Origin: Peptoniphilus_A sp001811425
GTDB taxonomy: Bacteria; Bacillota; Clostridia; Tissierellales; Peptoniphilaceae
Length of the DNA stretch: 64,000 bases
Reading direction: 5' to 3'
NCBI RefSeq assembly: GCF_001811425.1
Contig: NZ_KV804733.1
Span: forward strand, 10,600 to 74,599
Shown: in pieces, positions 27,539-35,235 of the stretch
Numbering within the stretch: position 1 is the stretch's first letter
How the letters are laid out: each line of letters begins with the position of its first letter
Notes under the pieces: generated by a model
Databases searched by the model: none
Seen by the model: only the letters and a program-made list of their open reading frames with translations
What the model was told of the DNA's origin: nothing
Program-made: the position numbers and the translations under genes

Positions 27539-28303
27539 ATGATAGATTCACATGTGCACTTAGACGATGAGGCCTTTAACGAAGACCGCGAGGACATAAT
27601 AAAAAGTTTAGGTGAAAATGGAATAGAACTTGTTATAAATAATTCTTCTGACCTCCCTTCATCAGAGAGGTCAGTGGAGCTTGCCAATAAATACGAAAAT
27701 ATTTACGCAGCTATTGGAGTTCATCCTCATGAGGCAAGGACTTATGATGATGAGGTCGAAAAGAGACTTATTGAACTTTCGGGGGACAAAAAAGTCCTGG
27801 CAATAGGAGAAATTGGTCTTGACTATTATTACGACAACTCTCCAAGAGATGTGCAAAAGAAAGTTTTTAAGAGGCAAATTGAGCTGGCAGCTAAGCTAAA
27901 GAAAAATATTGTAATTCACTCTCGCGACGCAGCAAAGGATACCTTTGACATCTTAAAGGAAGCTCACGAGAAATATGATTTCACAGCTTTAATTCACTGT
28001 TTCTCCCAATCTGTGGACATGATGAGAGAGTATTTAAAGATGGGGGACTACATCGCCCTTGGTGGCGCAGTTACCTTTAAAAATGCAAAGACTCCCAAGG
28101 AAGTTGCCAAGGCAGTTGACCTTGATAGACTCCTTCTTGAGACAGACTGTCCCTACATGACACCTGTTCCCTATAGGGGCAAGAGAAATGAGCCGAAGCT
28201 TGTGAAGTTTACCTGCCAATACATTGCAGATTTAAGGCAAATGGATGCAAGTGAGCTTGAAAAAATTACTGGGGAAAATACAAAGAGGTTTTTTGGAATA
28301 TGA
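27539..28303 (+). CDS. TatD family metal-dependent hydrolase/DNase
   Basis: A 254-residue amidohydrolase-like nuclease. The metal ligands are visible as IDSHVHLDDEAF at the N terminus, GEIGLDYYYD near 91 with the metal Glu, VIHSRDA near 125, IHCFSQS near 151 and LLETDCPYM near 200. It lies 8 bp behind metG and overlaps the rnmV start by 4 bp. This metG-tatD-rnmV-rsmA order is widespread in Firmicutes and places the gene with RNA maturation. Activity is probably a 3'-5' DNase. Confidence 0.92.
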   Translation: MIDSHVHLDDEAFNEDREDIIKSLGENGIELVINNSSDLPSSERSVELANKYENIYAAIGVHPHEARTYDDEVEKRLIELSGDKKVLAIGEIGLDYYYDNSPRDVQKKVFKRQIELAAKLKKNIVIHSRDAAKDTFDILKEAHEKYDFTALIHCFSQSVDMMREYLKMGDYIALGGAVTFKNAKTPKEVAKAVDLDRLLLETDCPYMTPVPYRGKRNEPKLVKFTCQYIADLRQMDASELEKITGENTKRFFGI

Positions 28304-28851
28304 AAATGACAATTAAAGAAGTAATTGTCGCTGAGGGTCGTGACGACGAGATTGCCATAAAAAAGGCAGTGGATGCAGAGGTTATTACCACTCACGGCTT
28401 TGCCTTTGGCAGAAATTTAATAAATCTTTTAAAAGAAATGGACAAGAAAAAGGGCATAATCATCTTCACAGACTCGGACTACATGGGCTCTCAAATAAGA
28501 AAGAGAATTGCTGATGAAATTCCAAATGCTAAACACGCCTACCTTTCTCAAAGTGTTTCCACAAAACATGGTGACATTGGCGTGGAAAATGCCTCTGCCG
28601 AAGAAATTTTAAAGGCACTACAGGCAGCGCGAGCTACAAAAACTGATGCCATAAGTGAATACACTATGGATGATTTAATAGAAAACAGACTTATAAATTC
28701 TGAAGATGCAAGTGCGAGACGCGAAAAACTTTCGGAAATCCTAAAAATAGGATATGGAAATGGAAAAAAGACCCTTCATAAATTAAATTCCTTTGGCATT
28801 ACAAGGGAAGAATTTGAAGAGGCTATGAAGGAAGTGAATTCCCATAGATAG
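28300..28851 (+). CDS. rnmV: ribonuclease M5 (5S rRNA maturation)
   Basis: A Toprim-domain endonuclease that trims the 5S rRNA precursor in Firmicutes. The N-terminal Toprim motif VIVAEGRDDEIAIKKA has the catalytic Glu, and IIFTDSDYMGSQIR near 50 has the DxD metal pair. The C-terminal half (GKKTLHKLNSFGITREEFEEA) is the M5-specific extension. Length 183 aa is normal. The ATG overlaps the stop of the tatD-type gene, and the rsmA start is buried in its last codons. Confidence 0.93.
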   Translation: MKMTIKEVIVAEGRDDEIAIKKAVDAEVITTHGFAFGRNLINLLKEMDKKKGIIIFTDSDYMGSQIRKRIADEIPNAKHAYLSQSVSTKHGDIGVENASAEEILKALQAARATKTDAISEYTMDDLIENRLINSEDASARREKLSEILKIGYGNGKKTLHKLNSFGITREEFEEAMKEVNSHR

Positions 28852-29695
28852 ATTATATAAACCAAGCAAACTTTCAGAGATCCTTACTAAGTATGGATTT
28901 AGATTTACAAAATCCTTGGGGCAAAACTTTTTAATCGACGGAAATATTGTGAGAAAAATTGCCGACGCAGCTGAAATAAGTGAAGATGACAATGTCCTTG
29001 AAATTGGTCCTGGAGTTGGAACCTTAACTGAAGAATTGGCTCTCAGGGCAAAAAAAGTTCTTGCAGTTGAAATTGACGAAAAGTTAAGAGACCTTCACAA
29101 GGAAACTCTTGCCCTAGATAATGTTAAAGTAGTTTATGGAGATTTTTTGGACTTAGACTTAAAAAAACTTTGCCAAAAAGAATTTGGCGACGAGGGCTTT
29201 AAGGTGGTTGCAAATCTTCCCTACTATGTGACAACGCCAATAATTGAAAAATTAATTTTGGCTCAGGTAAATTTAATTTCCATTACAGTAATGGTGCAAA
29301 AGGAAGTTGCCAAAAGACTTGCAGCAGAGCCAGGAAGTAAAGATTATGGCTCATTATCTGTCTTTATAAATTATTACACAGATTGCAAGTACAAATTTCA
29401 AGTGCCAAGTTCAGTTTTTATGCCAAAGCCCAATGTTGAATCGGCAGTTGTGAACTTGAAGATGAAAAAGAGAGAAGAAGTTGACACAGACTTTTTATTT
29501 GAAGTTGTTCGTGCAGCTTTTACAACTAGGAGAAAGACTATTTTAAATTCTCTTTCCAATTCAAAATTAAATTACACAAAAGATGATATAAAAAGAGCCC
29601 TTGAACTAAGTGGCATTGACGAGAGCAGAAGAGCTGAAACTCTAAAGCTTGAAGAATTTATTGTTTTAAGTGTAAATTTTAAAAGTGTGGGGTAA
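28844..29695 (+). CDS. rsmA: 16S rRNA (adenine1518-N6/adenine1519-N6)-dimethyltransferase, apparent AUA start
   Basis: RsmA (KsgA) dimethylates two adenines in the 3' hairpin of 16S rRNA. SLGQNFLIDGNIVRKI, the SAM-binding LEIGPGVGTLTEE and the NLPYYVTTPI catalytic motif are intact. The conserved family N terminus continues upstream of the first ordinary start codon (TTG, 28916) as RLYKPSKLSEILTKYGFRF, back to an in-frame TGA at 28835. No ATG, GTG or TTG occurs in that stretch. ATA at 28844, nine bases behind AAGGAAG, gives MDRLYKPSKL. It therefore probably begins with AUA (or AUU at 28838), overlapping rnmV. A base error in an ATG is the alternative. Confidence 0.85.
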   Translation: MDRLYKPSKLSEILTKYGFRFTKSLGQNFLIDGNIVRKIADAAEISEDDNVLEIGPGVGTLTEELALRAKKVLAVEIDEKLRDLHKETLALDNVKVVYGDFLDLDLKKLCQKEFGDEGFKVVANLPYYVTTPIIEKLILAQVNLISITVMVQKEVAKRLAAEPGSKDYGSLSVFINYYTDCKYKFQVPSSVFMPKPNVESAVVNLKMKKREEVDTDFLFEVVRAAFTTRRKTILNSLSNSKLNYTKDDIKRALELSGIDESRRAETLKLEEFIVLSVNFKSVG

Positions 29696-29700
29696 CAAAA

Positions 29701-30051
29701 ATGAAGGATAAATATATAGACGAAATCTCAAAAAAAGTTGAAAAAGATATTTCTAACTTCAACAAAGAAGAAGACTTAATAGAAATACTTTCTCAAATAT
29801 TTAAAGCCCTATCTGATCCTACAAGGATAAAGATTATTTATGCGCTGATGAATGGGCCACTATGCGTATCTGATATTTCAGTCTTGCTTGACATGAGTCA
29901 GTCTTCCATATCACATCAGCTTGCACTTTTAAGAAATCAAAACTTAATAAAGGTAAAGAGAATAGGCAGGAGAGCCTACTACTCCCTAGATGATGAACAT
30001 GTCCTATGTATATTTAAAGACGGACTAGAACACGCAAAACACAAATTATAA
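29701..30051 (+). CDS. ArsR/SmtB family metalloregulator with CzrA-like alpha-5 site
   Basis: A 116-residue winged-helix repressor. The HTH region is CVSDISVLLDMSQSSISHQLALLRNQNLI near residues 60-88. Near the C terminus, DEHVLCIFKDGLEHAKH shows Asp, His two later, His eleven later and His three later, the D-x-H-x10-H-x2-H spacing of the zinc/cobalt-sensing alpha-5 site of CzrA and SmtB. It is 5 bp behind rsmA, with a nearby GTGGGGTAAC ribosome site of modest quality. A metal pump gene (mntP) lies 370 bp downstream. Metal identity and target are inferred, not shown. Confidence 0.85.
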   Translation: MKDKYIDEISKKVEKDISNFNKEEDLIEILSQIFKALSDPTRIKIIYALMNGPLCVSDISVLLDMSQSSISHQLALLRNQNLIKVKRIGRRAYYSLDDEHVLCIFKDGLEHAKHKL

Positions 30052-30080
30052 AAATATTAGGCATAAAAAGCTTAAAGAAT

Positions 30081-30109
30081 TTGCTTCACTTATACTAATG
30101 GAGTATAAT
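30081..30109 (+). promoter_or_regulatory. promoter of the glutaredoxin-like gene
   Basis: TTGCTT (30081-30086), 17-bp spacer, perfect TATAAT (30104-30109), 26 bp before the ATG. Confidence 0.68.
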
Positions 30110-30135
30110 AAAAGTAAGTAATGAGGAGGAATAAA

Positions 30136-30363
30136 ATGAGTAAAGTAACAGTATATACAAGTAACACTTGCCCTTATTGCACAATGGCAAAAGATTATTT
30201 AAAGGAAAGAGAAGTAGACTTCGAAGAAAAAAACGTTCAAACTGACAAAGAAGCAAGAAACGAACTAATGGCAATGGGATACACTGGTGTGCCAGTAATC
30301 TGCATTGACGACGAACAAATCGTTGGCTTCGACAAAAATAGATTAGACGAATTATTAAAATAA
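30136..30363 (+). CDS. glutaredoxin-like redox protein
   Basis: A 75-residue single-domain thioredoxin-fold protein with the CPYC redox pair in SNTCPYCTMAKDYL at residues 10-24 and the cis-proline loop TGVPVICID. It resembles the NrdH/YruB group of glutaredoxin-like electron carriers, which may serve ribonucleotide reductase or thiol repair in organisms without glutathione. The start at 30136 follows GAGGAGG; the in-frame ATG at 30121 overlaps that site. Own promoter and terminator. Confidence 0.88.
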   Translation: MSKVTVYTSNTCPYCTMAKDYLKEREVDFEEKNVQTDKEARNELMAMGYTGVPVICIDDEQIVGFDKNRLDELLK

Positions 30364-30383
30364 TTTTAAAAATTAGAAGAGGA

Positions 30384-30412
30384 ATAGATGCTTTTTAGGC
30401 ATCTATTTTTTT
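30384..30412 (+). terminator. terminator after the glutaredoxin-like gene
   Basis: ATAGATGC (30384-30391) pairs with GCATCTAT (30399-30406), then T-run. It ends 11 bp before the mntP start codon, so mntP may be expressed by read-through. Confidence 0.85.
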
Positions 30413-30422
30413 GGGAGTGAAG

Positions 30423-30989
30423 ATGAATTTACTATCAGTATTTTTAATTGGAGTGGGACTTTCCATGGACGCCTTTGCGGCAGCAATATGTAAGGGCCTC
30501 TCCATTAGAAAAAATTTTTTAGAAAAATCCTTTGTCATTGCGCTATTTTTTGGAGTCTTCCAAGCATTGATGCCCTATATAGGTTATCTCTTGGGCTCAA
30601 TTTTTGCAGAAAAGCTTCAAGCAGTGGACCACTGGATAGCCTTTGTCCTCTTGTCAATTATTGGGGTGAACATGATAAGAGAATCAAGGGACAAAACTTG
30701 CACAATTGAAGAAGATAGGCTTGATCTTAAAAACTTATTTATGCTTGCCATAGCAACATCAATAGATGCCCTTGCAGTGGGAGTGTCCTTTGCCTTCTTG
30801 AAGATAAAAATATCTCTTGCAGTATTTGTAATTGGACTTACAACTTTTGTCATTTCCTTTTTGGGAGTGAGAATAGGAAGGGCCTTTGGCATTGCCTTAA
30901 AGGACAAGGCACAAGTGACTGGCGGTTTAATTTTAATTTTTCTAGGACTAAAAATTTTAGTTGAGCATCTAGGCTTACTTGCCTTTTAA
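30423..30989 (+). CDS. mntP: manganese efflux pump MntP
   Basis: A 188-residue membrane protein with six predicted helices in two homologous halves, each with a conserved acidic motif: GVGLSMDAFAAAICKG in the first and AIATSIDALAVGVSF in the second. These are the metal-binding signatures of MntP, which exports Mn2+. The start at 30423 follows GGGAGTG. No yybP-ykoY manganese riboswitch is seen upstream; instead the gene sits directly behind a terminator. The ArsR sensor upstream is a possible but unproven regulator. Confidence 0.9.
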   Translation: MNLLSVFLIGVGLSMDAFAAAICKGLSIRKNFLEKSFVIALFFGVFQALMPYIGYLLGSIFAEKLQAVDHWIAFVLLSIIGVNMIRESRDKTCTIEEDRLDLKNLFMLAIATSIDALAVGVSFAFLKIKISLAVFVIGLTTFVISFLGVRIGRAFGIALKDKAQVTGGLILIFLGLKILVEHLGLLAF

Positions 30990-31003
30990 TTTAATAACAT
31001 TAG

Positions 31004-31034
31004 AACTCTCTTAGCTTAGGCTGGGGAGTTTTTT
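31004..31034 (+). terminator. terminator after mntP
   Basis: AACTCTC (31004-31010) pairs with GGGAGTT (31024-31030, one G-U) followed by TTTTATT. Confidence 0.75.
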
Positions 31035-31333
31035 ATTGGAAAAATTTATCTGAAAATAATTTTTAAGCAGATAAAAATTTTTAATCAATTTTATTTAAAA
31101 GAGGGCAAAGATTTTCTAGGATAATAAAAAAAATAAAGTTTCATTTAGTCAAAGATTTTGCATGAAAAATAAAATTTTCTAAAAAAATAATTCATAATTA
31201 AATCTTTTTTTAACAAATGTAATTAATATTTAAAAATTTATAAAATTTGTTTATTTGAATGAAAATACTAAAAAGGCTTTCCTTTATTTTACTCATCTTT
31301 TCATGTATAATTAGTTTGGAAAAGATTTAGATT
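31035..31333. other. AT-rich intergenic region upstream of the gcd/gct operon
   Basis: About 300 bp of very AT-rich sequence without a convincing ORF, RNA structure or promoter of its own. It leads into the operator-like repeats and promoter at 31334-31387. Confidence 0.6.
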
Positions 31334-31372
31334 AATTAATCATACATAGAGATTTTAATTGAATTAATCATA
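31334..31372. repeat. 11-bp direct repeat at the gcd/gct promoter, possible operator
   Basis: AATTAATCATA occurs at 31334-31344 and again at 31362-31372, 28 bp apart. The second copy overlaps the -35 box and spacer. Such placement fits a repressor or activator binding on one face of the helix. In AT-rich DNA chance is possible. Confidence 0.45.
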
Positions 31373-31387
31373 GGTCTTTGCTATAAT
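31359..31387 (+). promoter_or_regulatory. promoter of the glutaconyl-CoA decarboxylase/CoA-transferase operon
   Basis: TTGAAT (31359-31364), 17-bp spacer, perfect TATAAT (31382-31387). The first start codon is about 57 bp downstream. Confidence 0.72.
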
Positions 31388-31443
31388 AATCTTAAAAGTT
31401 GGAATGGATTCCGTAATATGAAACCACATTGGGAGGTGTGATA

Positions 31444-31761
31444 ATGTTAGGAGATGTTACTCTTACCATGGGAGAGGCCTTTGGTGTAGCATTGACAGGA
31501 CTAAGCGTAGTTTTCTTGGCCCTTATAGCTCTACTAATTGCAATTATAATAATTAGTAAGATAGTTGGAGGCATTCAGGGTAAGGCTGACGCTGGAAAGT
31601 CAAATCAAGTAGCGGCGCCTGCTAAGGCAGCACCAAAGAAAGTAGCGGCTGATAATTCAATGGACCCTGCACTTTTAGCAGCAATAGTTGGAGCAATCAG
31701 TATGCAAGAAAGATCAAGAGTTGAAAGTTTTAGAATTGTTTCTATAAACGAAAAAAAATAA
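31444..31761 (+). CDS. gcdD: glutaconyl-CoA decarboxylase delta subunit (OadG-like membrane anchor)
   Basis: A 105-residue protein with one long N-terminal membrane helix (VVFLALIALLIAIIIIS), then an Ala/Pro/Lys-rich linker (AAPAKAAPKKVAA) and a C-terminal helix ending SFRIVSINEKK. This is the small anchor of biotin-dependent sodium-pumping decarboxylases (OadG/GcdD). It likely tethers the soluble carboxyltransferase to the membrane beta subunit. The start at 31444 has a GGGAGGTG site. First gene of the operon; the biotin carrier follows after 42 bp. Confidence 0.85.
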   Translation: MLGDVTLTMGEAFGVALTGLSVVFLALIALLIAIIIISKIVGGIQGKADAGKSNQVAAPAKAAPKKVAADNSMDPALLAAIVGAISMQERSRVESFRIVSINEKK

Positions 31762-31803
31762 ATTATTTTAAATTATTCTATTATTTATGAAAAGGAGAAA
31801 TTA

Positions 31804-32238
31804 ATGAAATATCAAGTTAAAGTAGATGGAAAAGTTTTTGAAGTAGAAGTTGAAAAAGTTGGCGGAGGATACCAATCTCTTACTCCAGCATCACTTACAG
31901 CAGCACCTGTTGCAGCTCCAGTAGCACCACAAGCAGCACCAGCACCAGCTGCACCAGTTCAAGCAGCAGCACCTGCACCAGCAGCTCCAGCACCAGCTCC
32001 AGCAGCAGCACCAGCAGCATCTGGTGGAAGCGGAGATGTAATTTCACCAATGCCAGGAACTGTTCTTAGACTTAATGTTAACAATGGAGACACAGTAGCA
32101 TCTGGAGATGTAATTCTTATTCTTGAAGCTATGAAGATGGAAAATGAAATCGTAGCTCCATGTGCAGGAAAAGTAACTCTTAAAGTAACAGCCGGAGAAA
32201 CAGTAGATACTGACGCATTACTCGCAGTCGTTGAATAA
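31804..32238 (+). CDS. gcdC: glutaconyl-CoA decarboxylase gamma subunit (biotin carrier)
   Basis: A 144-residue biotin carrier. Residues 1-25 form a short N-terminal domain. Residues 35-78 are a flexible Ala/Pro linker made of repeated APAPAAP-type units, which lets the arm swing between the carboxyltransferase and the membrane pump. The C-terminal biotinyl domain has ILEAMKMENEI with the biotinylated Lys near residue 111. Length and linker match GcdC of Acidaminococcus-type enzymes. Lies between the delta and beta genes. Confidence 0.93.
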   Translation: MKYQVKVDGKVFEVEVEKVGGGYQSLTPASLTAAPVAAPVAPQAAPAPAAPVQAAAPAPAAPAPAPAAAPAASGGSGDVISPMPGTVLRLNVNNGDTVASGDVILILEAMKMENEIVAPCAGKVTLKVTAGETVDTDALLAVVE

Positions 32239-32252
32239 TAGGAGGTCGGAAC

Positions 32253-33389
32253 ATGTTATTAGAAACATTACAGGGGATTCTAGGTGAATCGGGATTTGCA
32301 TCATTACAATGGCAAAATGTGGTAATGTTTATTATATCCTTCATTCTTATTTATCTAGCGATTAAGAAAGAATTTGAACCATTATTACTTCTTCCAATTG
32401 CCTTTGGTATGCTTTTAAGAAATTTACCACTTACAGGCTTAATGGAAGTTGGAGATCCATGGCAATCTTCTGGAGTTTTGGCAATCATGTATAATGGTGT
32501 TAAGTCAAACTTATTCCCATGCTTAATTTTTATGGGCGTAGGAGCTATGACTGACTTTGGACCACTTATTGCCAACCCAATTTCATTACTTCTTGGTTCA
32601 GCAGCACAATTTGGTATTTATGTTGCCTTTATCGTTGCTGTTAAACTTGGTTTTACTGGACCAGAAGCAGCATCTATTGGTATTATCGGTGGAGCAGATG
32701 GACCTACAGCTATATTTACAACATCACAACTTGCGCCACATCTTTTAGCACCAATTGCAGTAGCAGCTTATTCATACATGGCACTTATCCCAATGATTCA
32801 ACCGCCAATTATGAAGGCACTTACTACTGAAAAAGAAAGAACAACAGTTATGACATCACTAAGAAAAGTAACTAAACTAGAAAAGGTTATTTTCCCAGTT
32901 GTAGTTGTACTTTTCACATCACTACTTCTTCCAGATGTAGCACCACTTCTTGGTATGCTTATGCTTGGAAACCTATTTAAGGAATCAGGAGTAGTAGCTA
33001 GATTATCTGACACTGTACAAAATGCACTAATGAACATTGTAACTATTATGCTAGGAACAACAGTTGGAGCAACTGCAGATGGAGCAACTTTCCTACAACC
33101 TGCAACTATTAAAATTATTGTTCTTGGACTAATGGCATTTTGCTTTGCAACAGCAGGCGGTGTTATTTTTGGAAAAATCTTATATATTGTAACTGGTGGA
33201 AAAATAAATCCACTAATTGGTTCAGCTGGTGTATCAGCAGTTCCAATGGCAGCTCGTGTATCACAAGTTGAAGGTAGAAAATATAATCCTACTAACTTCT
33301 TACTAATGCACGCAATGGGACCTAACGTTGCGGGAGTTATTGGCTCAGCCGTAGCAGCAGGTGTATTCTTAATATTATTCAGTCATTAA
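32253..33389 (+). CDS. gcdB: glutaconyl-CoA decarboxylase beta subunit (Na+-translocating carboxybiotin decarboxylase)
   Basis: A 378-residue membrane protein of the OadB/GcdB family with about nine hydrophobic segments. It decarboxylates carboxybiotin and exports sodium. The conserved IGIIGGADGPTAIFTTSQLA segment near residue 145, with the key Asp, and the later SAGVSAVPMAARVSQ and MHAMGPNVAGVIGSA motifs are intact. The gene follows the biotin carrier by 14 bp with an AGGAGG site. A stem-loop separates it from gctA. Confidence 0.94.
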   Translation: MLLETLQGILGESGFASLQWQNVVMFIISFILIYLAIKKEFEPLLLLPIAFGMLLRNLPLTGLMEVGDPWQSSGVLAIMYNGVKSNLFPCLIFMGVGAMTDFGPLIANPISLLLGSAAQFGIYVAFIVAVKLGFTGPEAASIGIIGGADGPTAIFTTSQLAPHLLAPIAVAAYSYMALIPMIQPPIMKALTTEKERTTVMTSLRKVTKLEKVIFPVVVVLFTSLLLPDVAPLLGMLMLGNLFKESGVVARLSDTVQNALMNIVTIMLGTTVGATADGATFLQPATIKIIVLGLMAFCFATAGGVIFGKILYIVTGGKINPLIGSAGVSAVPMAARVSQVEGRKYNPTNFLLMHAMGPNVAGVIGSAVAAGVFLILFSH

Positions 33390-33392
33390 TTC

Positions 33393-33416
33393 ATTCAGCT
33401 CCATAGTGAGCTGAAT
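33393..33416 (+). promoter_or_regulatory. stem-loop between gcdB and gctA
   Basis: ATTCAGCTC (33393-33401) pairs perfectly with GAGCTGAAT (33408-33416) over six bases. It lacks a T-run, so it is more likely an mRNA processing or stability element, or a leaky terminator, between the decarboxylase and CoA-transferase parts of the operon. Confidence 0.6.
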
Positions 33417-33457
33417 ATTTATGCAATCAAGTTATATTTAACAAAGGAGGTTTTAAC

Positions 33458-34429
33458 TTGAGTAAAGTAATGAAACTTAAAGACGCCATAGCAAAATATG
33501 TAGAAGATGGCGATGTAATTTCACTAGGGGGATTTACAACTAACAGAAAACCTTACGCAGCAGTAAATGAAATTTTGCGTCAAGGTCAAAAAGATTTTAT
33601 CGTTGAAGCAGGACCTGCAGGGGGAGACTGGGACACACTAATTGGAGCTGGCAGAGTTAAGGCATACATAAATTGCTATACTGCTAACTCAGGATATACA
33701 AATGTTTCAAGAAGATTTAGAGCAGCAGTTGAAAAGGGAGAACTTCTTATGGAAGACTACTCTCAAGACGTTGAAATGCAAAGAATTCACGCAGCTGCAC
33801 TTGGACTTCCATACCTACCATGTAGACTAATGATGGGTTCAGGTCTAGTTGATGAATGGGGTATCTCTAAAGAAGAAAGAGAAAAGATTGATAAACTTCC
33901 AAATGACAAATTTATCTATGTAGAAAACCCATTCAAAAAGGGAGAAAAACTTGTTGCAGCTCCAGTTCCTGAAATTGACACTGCAATAATCCACGTACAA
34001 ATGGCTTCTCCAGACGGAACTACTAGAATTCTTGGAAACACATTCCACGATGTTGATATTGCAATCGCAGCTAAAAAAGTTATCGTAACTTGCGAAGAAC
34101 TTGTAAGCAACGAATACATCAAAAACTTTGATGCAGCTGACAACAAGATTCCTGGATTCTGTGTTGATGCAGTAGTTCATGCACCATTTGGAGCTCACCC
34201 TTCACAATGTTATGACTATTATGATTATGATGCTGATTTCTACAAAATGTACAATGTTAAATCTAAGACAGAAGAAGATTTCAATGCTTTCTTAGATGAA
34301 TGGGTATATGGAGTTGAAGATCATGAAGCATACCTTAATAAGCTTGGAGCTACAAGACTAATTGGTCTTAGAAATGTTCCAGGATTTGGTTACGCAACAG
34401 ACGTACTAATGAAGGGAGAAGATAAATAA
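33458..34429 (+). CDS. gctA: glutaconate CoA-transferase subunit A
   Basis: One half of the heteromeric enzyme that moves CoA from acetyl-CoA to (R)-2-hydroxyglutarate or glutaconate. Family I CoA-transferase features include GDVISLGGFTTNRKPYAAVN near residue 18 and VEAGPAGGDWDTLIGAG near 49. It is 323 aa, close to the 320-residue Acidaminococcus subunit. TTG start, seven bases behind AAAGGAGG. It overlaps gctB by one base (TAATG). Confidence 0.94.
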   Translation: MSKVMKLKDAIAKYVEDGDVISLGGFTTNRKPYAAVNEILRQGQKDFIVEAGPAGGDWDTLIGAGRVKAYINCYTANSGYTNVSRRFRAAVEKGELLMEDYSQDVEMQRIHAAALGLPYLPCRLMMGSGLVDEWGISKEEREKIDKLPNDKFIYVENPFKKGEKLVAAPVPEIDTAIIHVQMASPDGTTRILGNTFHDVDIAIAAKKVIVTCEELVSNEYIKNFDAADNKIPGFCVDAVVHAPFGAHPSQCYDYYDYDADFYKMYNVKSKTEEDFNAFLDEWVYGVEDHEAYLNKLGATRLIGLRNVPGFGYATDVLMKGEDK

Positions 34430-35226
34430 TGGCTAGATATGATAATTATACAAATAAAGAAATGCAAGCAGTTACAATTGCTAGACAAATTAAGAATGGT
34501 CAAATAGCAATTGTAGGAACAGGACTACCTCTAATTGGTGCTTCTCTTGCAAAAGCAGTTTACGCTCCTGATTGTTATCTAATTGTAGAATCAGGACTTA
34601 TGGACTGTGACCCAATTGAAGTTCCAAGATCAGTTGGTGACAACAGATTTATGGCACACTGTGGAGTTCACTGGACAAATGCAACTTATGTTGGTTTCCA
34701 AGCTAATGAATGGAGACATGACAAGAAGAGAATGATCGCATTTATCGGTGGAGCTCAAATTGACCCATACGGAAATGTTAACTCTACAGTAATCGGTGAC
34801 TACCACCACCCTAAGACAAGATTTACAGGTTCAGGTGGAGCTAATGGTATTGCAACTTATGTAAATACTATTATCATGATGCAACACGAAAAGAGAAGAT
34901 TTATAGACAAGGTTGACTATATCACTTCTCCAGGTTGGATTGATGGTCCTGGCGGAAGAACTAGAGTAGGTATTCCTGAAAATGTTGGACCACAAATGGT
35001 TGTAACTGACAAGGGTATCTTGAAGTTTGACGAAGATACTAAGAGAATGTATCTTGCTGGATATTATCCTTCTTCTTCACCAGAAGATGTTATCGAAAAC
35101 ACAGGATTTGACATTGATGTATCTCGTGCTGTTAAACTTGAAGAACCAGATGAAGATGTAATTAAATTAATAAGAGAAGAAATAGATCCAGGCGAAGCTT
35201 TCATTAAGAGACCTGTAGAAGAATAA
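34429..35226 (+). CDS. gctB: glutaconate CoA-transferase subunit B (catalytic Glu)
   Basis: The subunit with the catalytic glutamate that forms the glutamyl-CoA intermediate. LIVESGLMD places Glu at residue 54, the same number as in the Acidaminococcus fermentans enzyme. Other conserved parts are GTGLPLIGASLAK near residue 31 and GSGGANGIATYVNT. Length 265 aa matches. Translationally coupled to gctA; gcdA starts 9 bp downstream with its own GGAGG. Confidence 0.95.
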   Translation: MARYDNYTNKEMQAVTIARQIKNGQIAIVGTGLPLIGASLAKAVYAPDCYLIVESGLMDCDPIEVPRSVGDNRFMAHCGVHWTNATYVGFQANEWRHDKKRMIAFIGGAQIDPYGNVNSTVIGDYHHPKTRFTGSGGANGIATYVNTIIMMQHEKRRFIDKVDYITSPGWIDGPGGRTRVGIPENVGPQMVVTDKGILKFDEDTKRMYLAGYYPSSSPEDVIENTGFDIDVSRAVKLEEPDEDVIKLIREEIDPGEAFIKRPVEE

Positions 35227-35235
35227 GGAGGACAC

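Noticed and set aside
30364..30422. yybP-ykoY manganese riboswitch before mntP
   Set aside because: Only the terminator of the glutaredoxin-like gene is present in this 59-bp gap.
31035..31333. A gene or RNA in the gap after mntP
   Set aside because: Only short AT-driven frames without ribosome sites, and no compact RNA fold seen.
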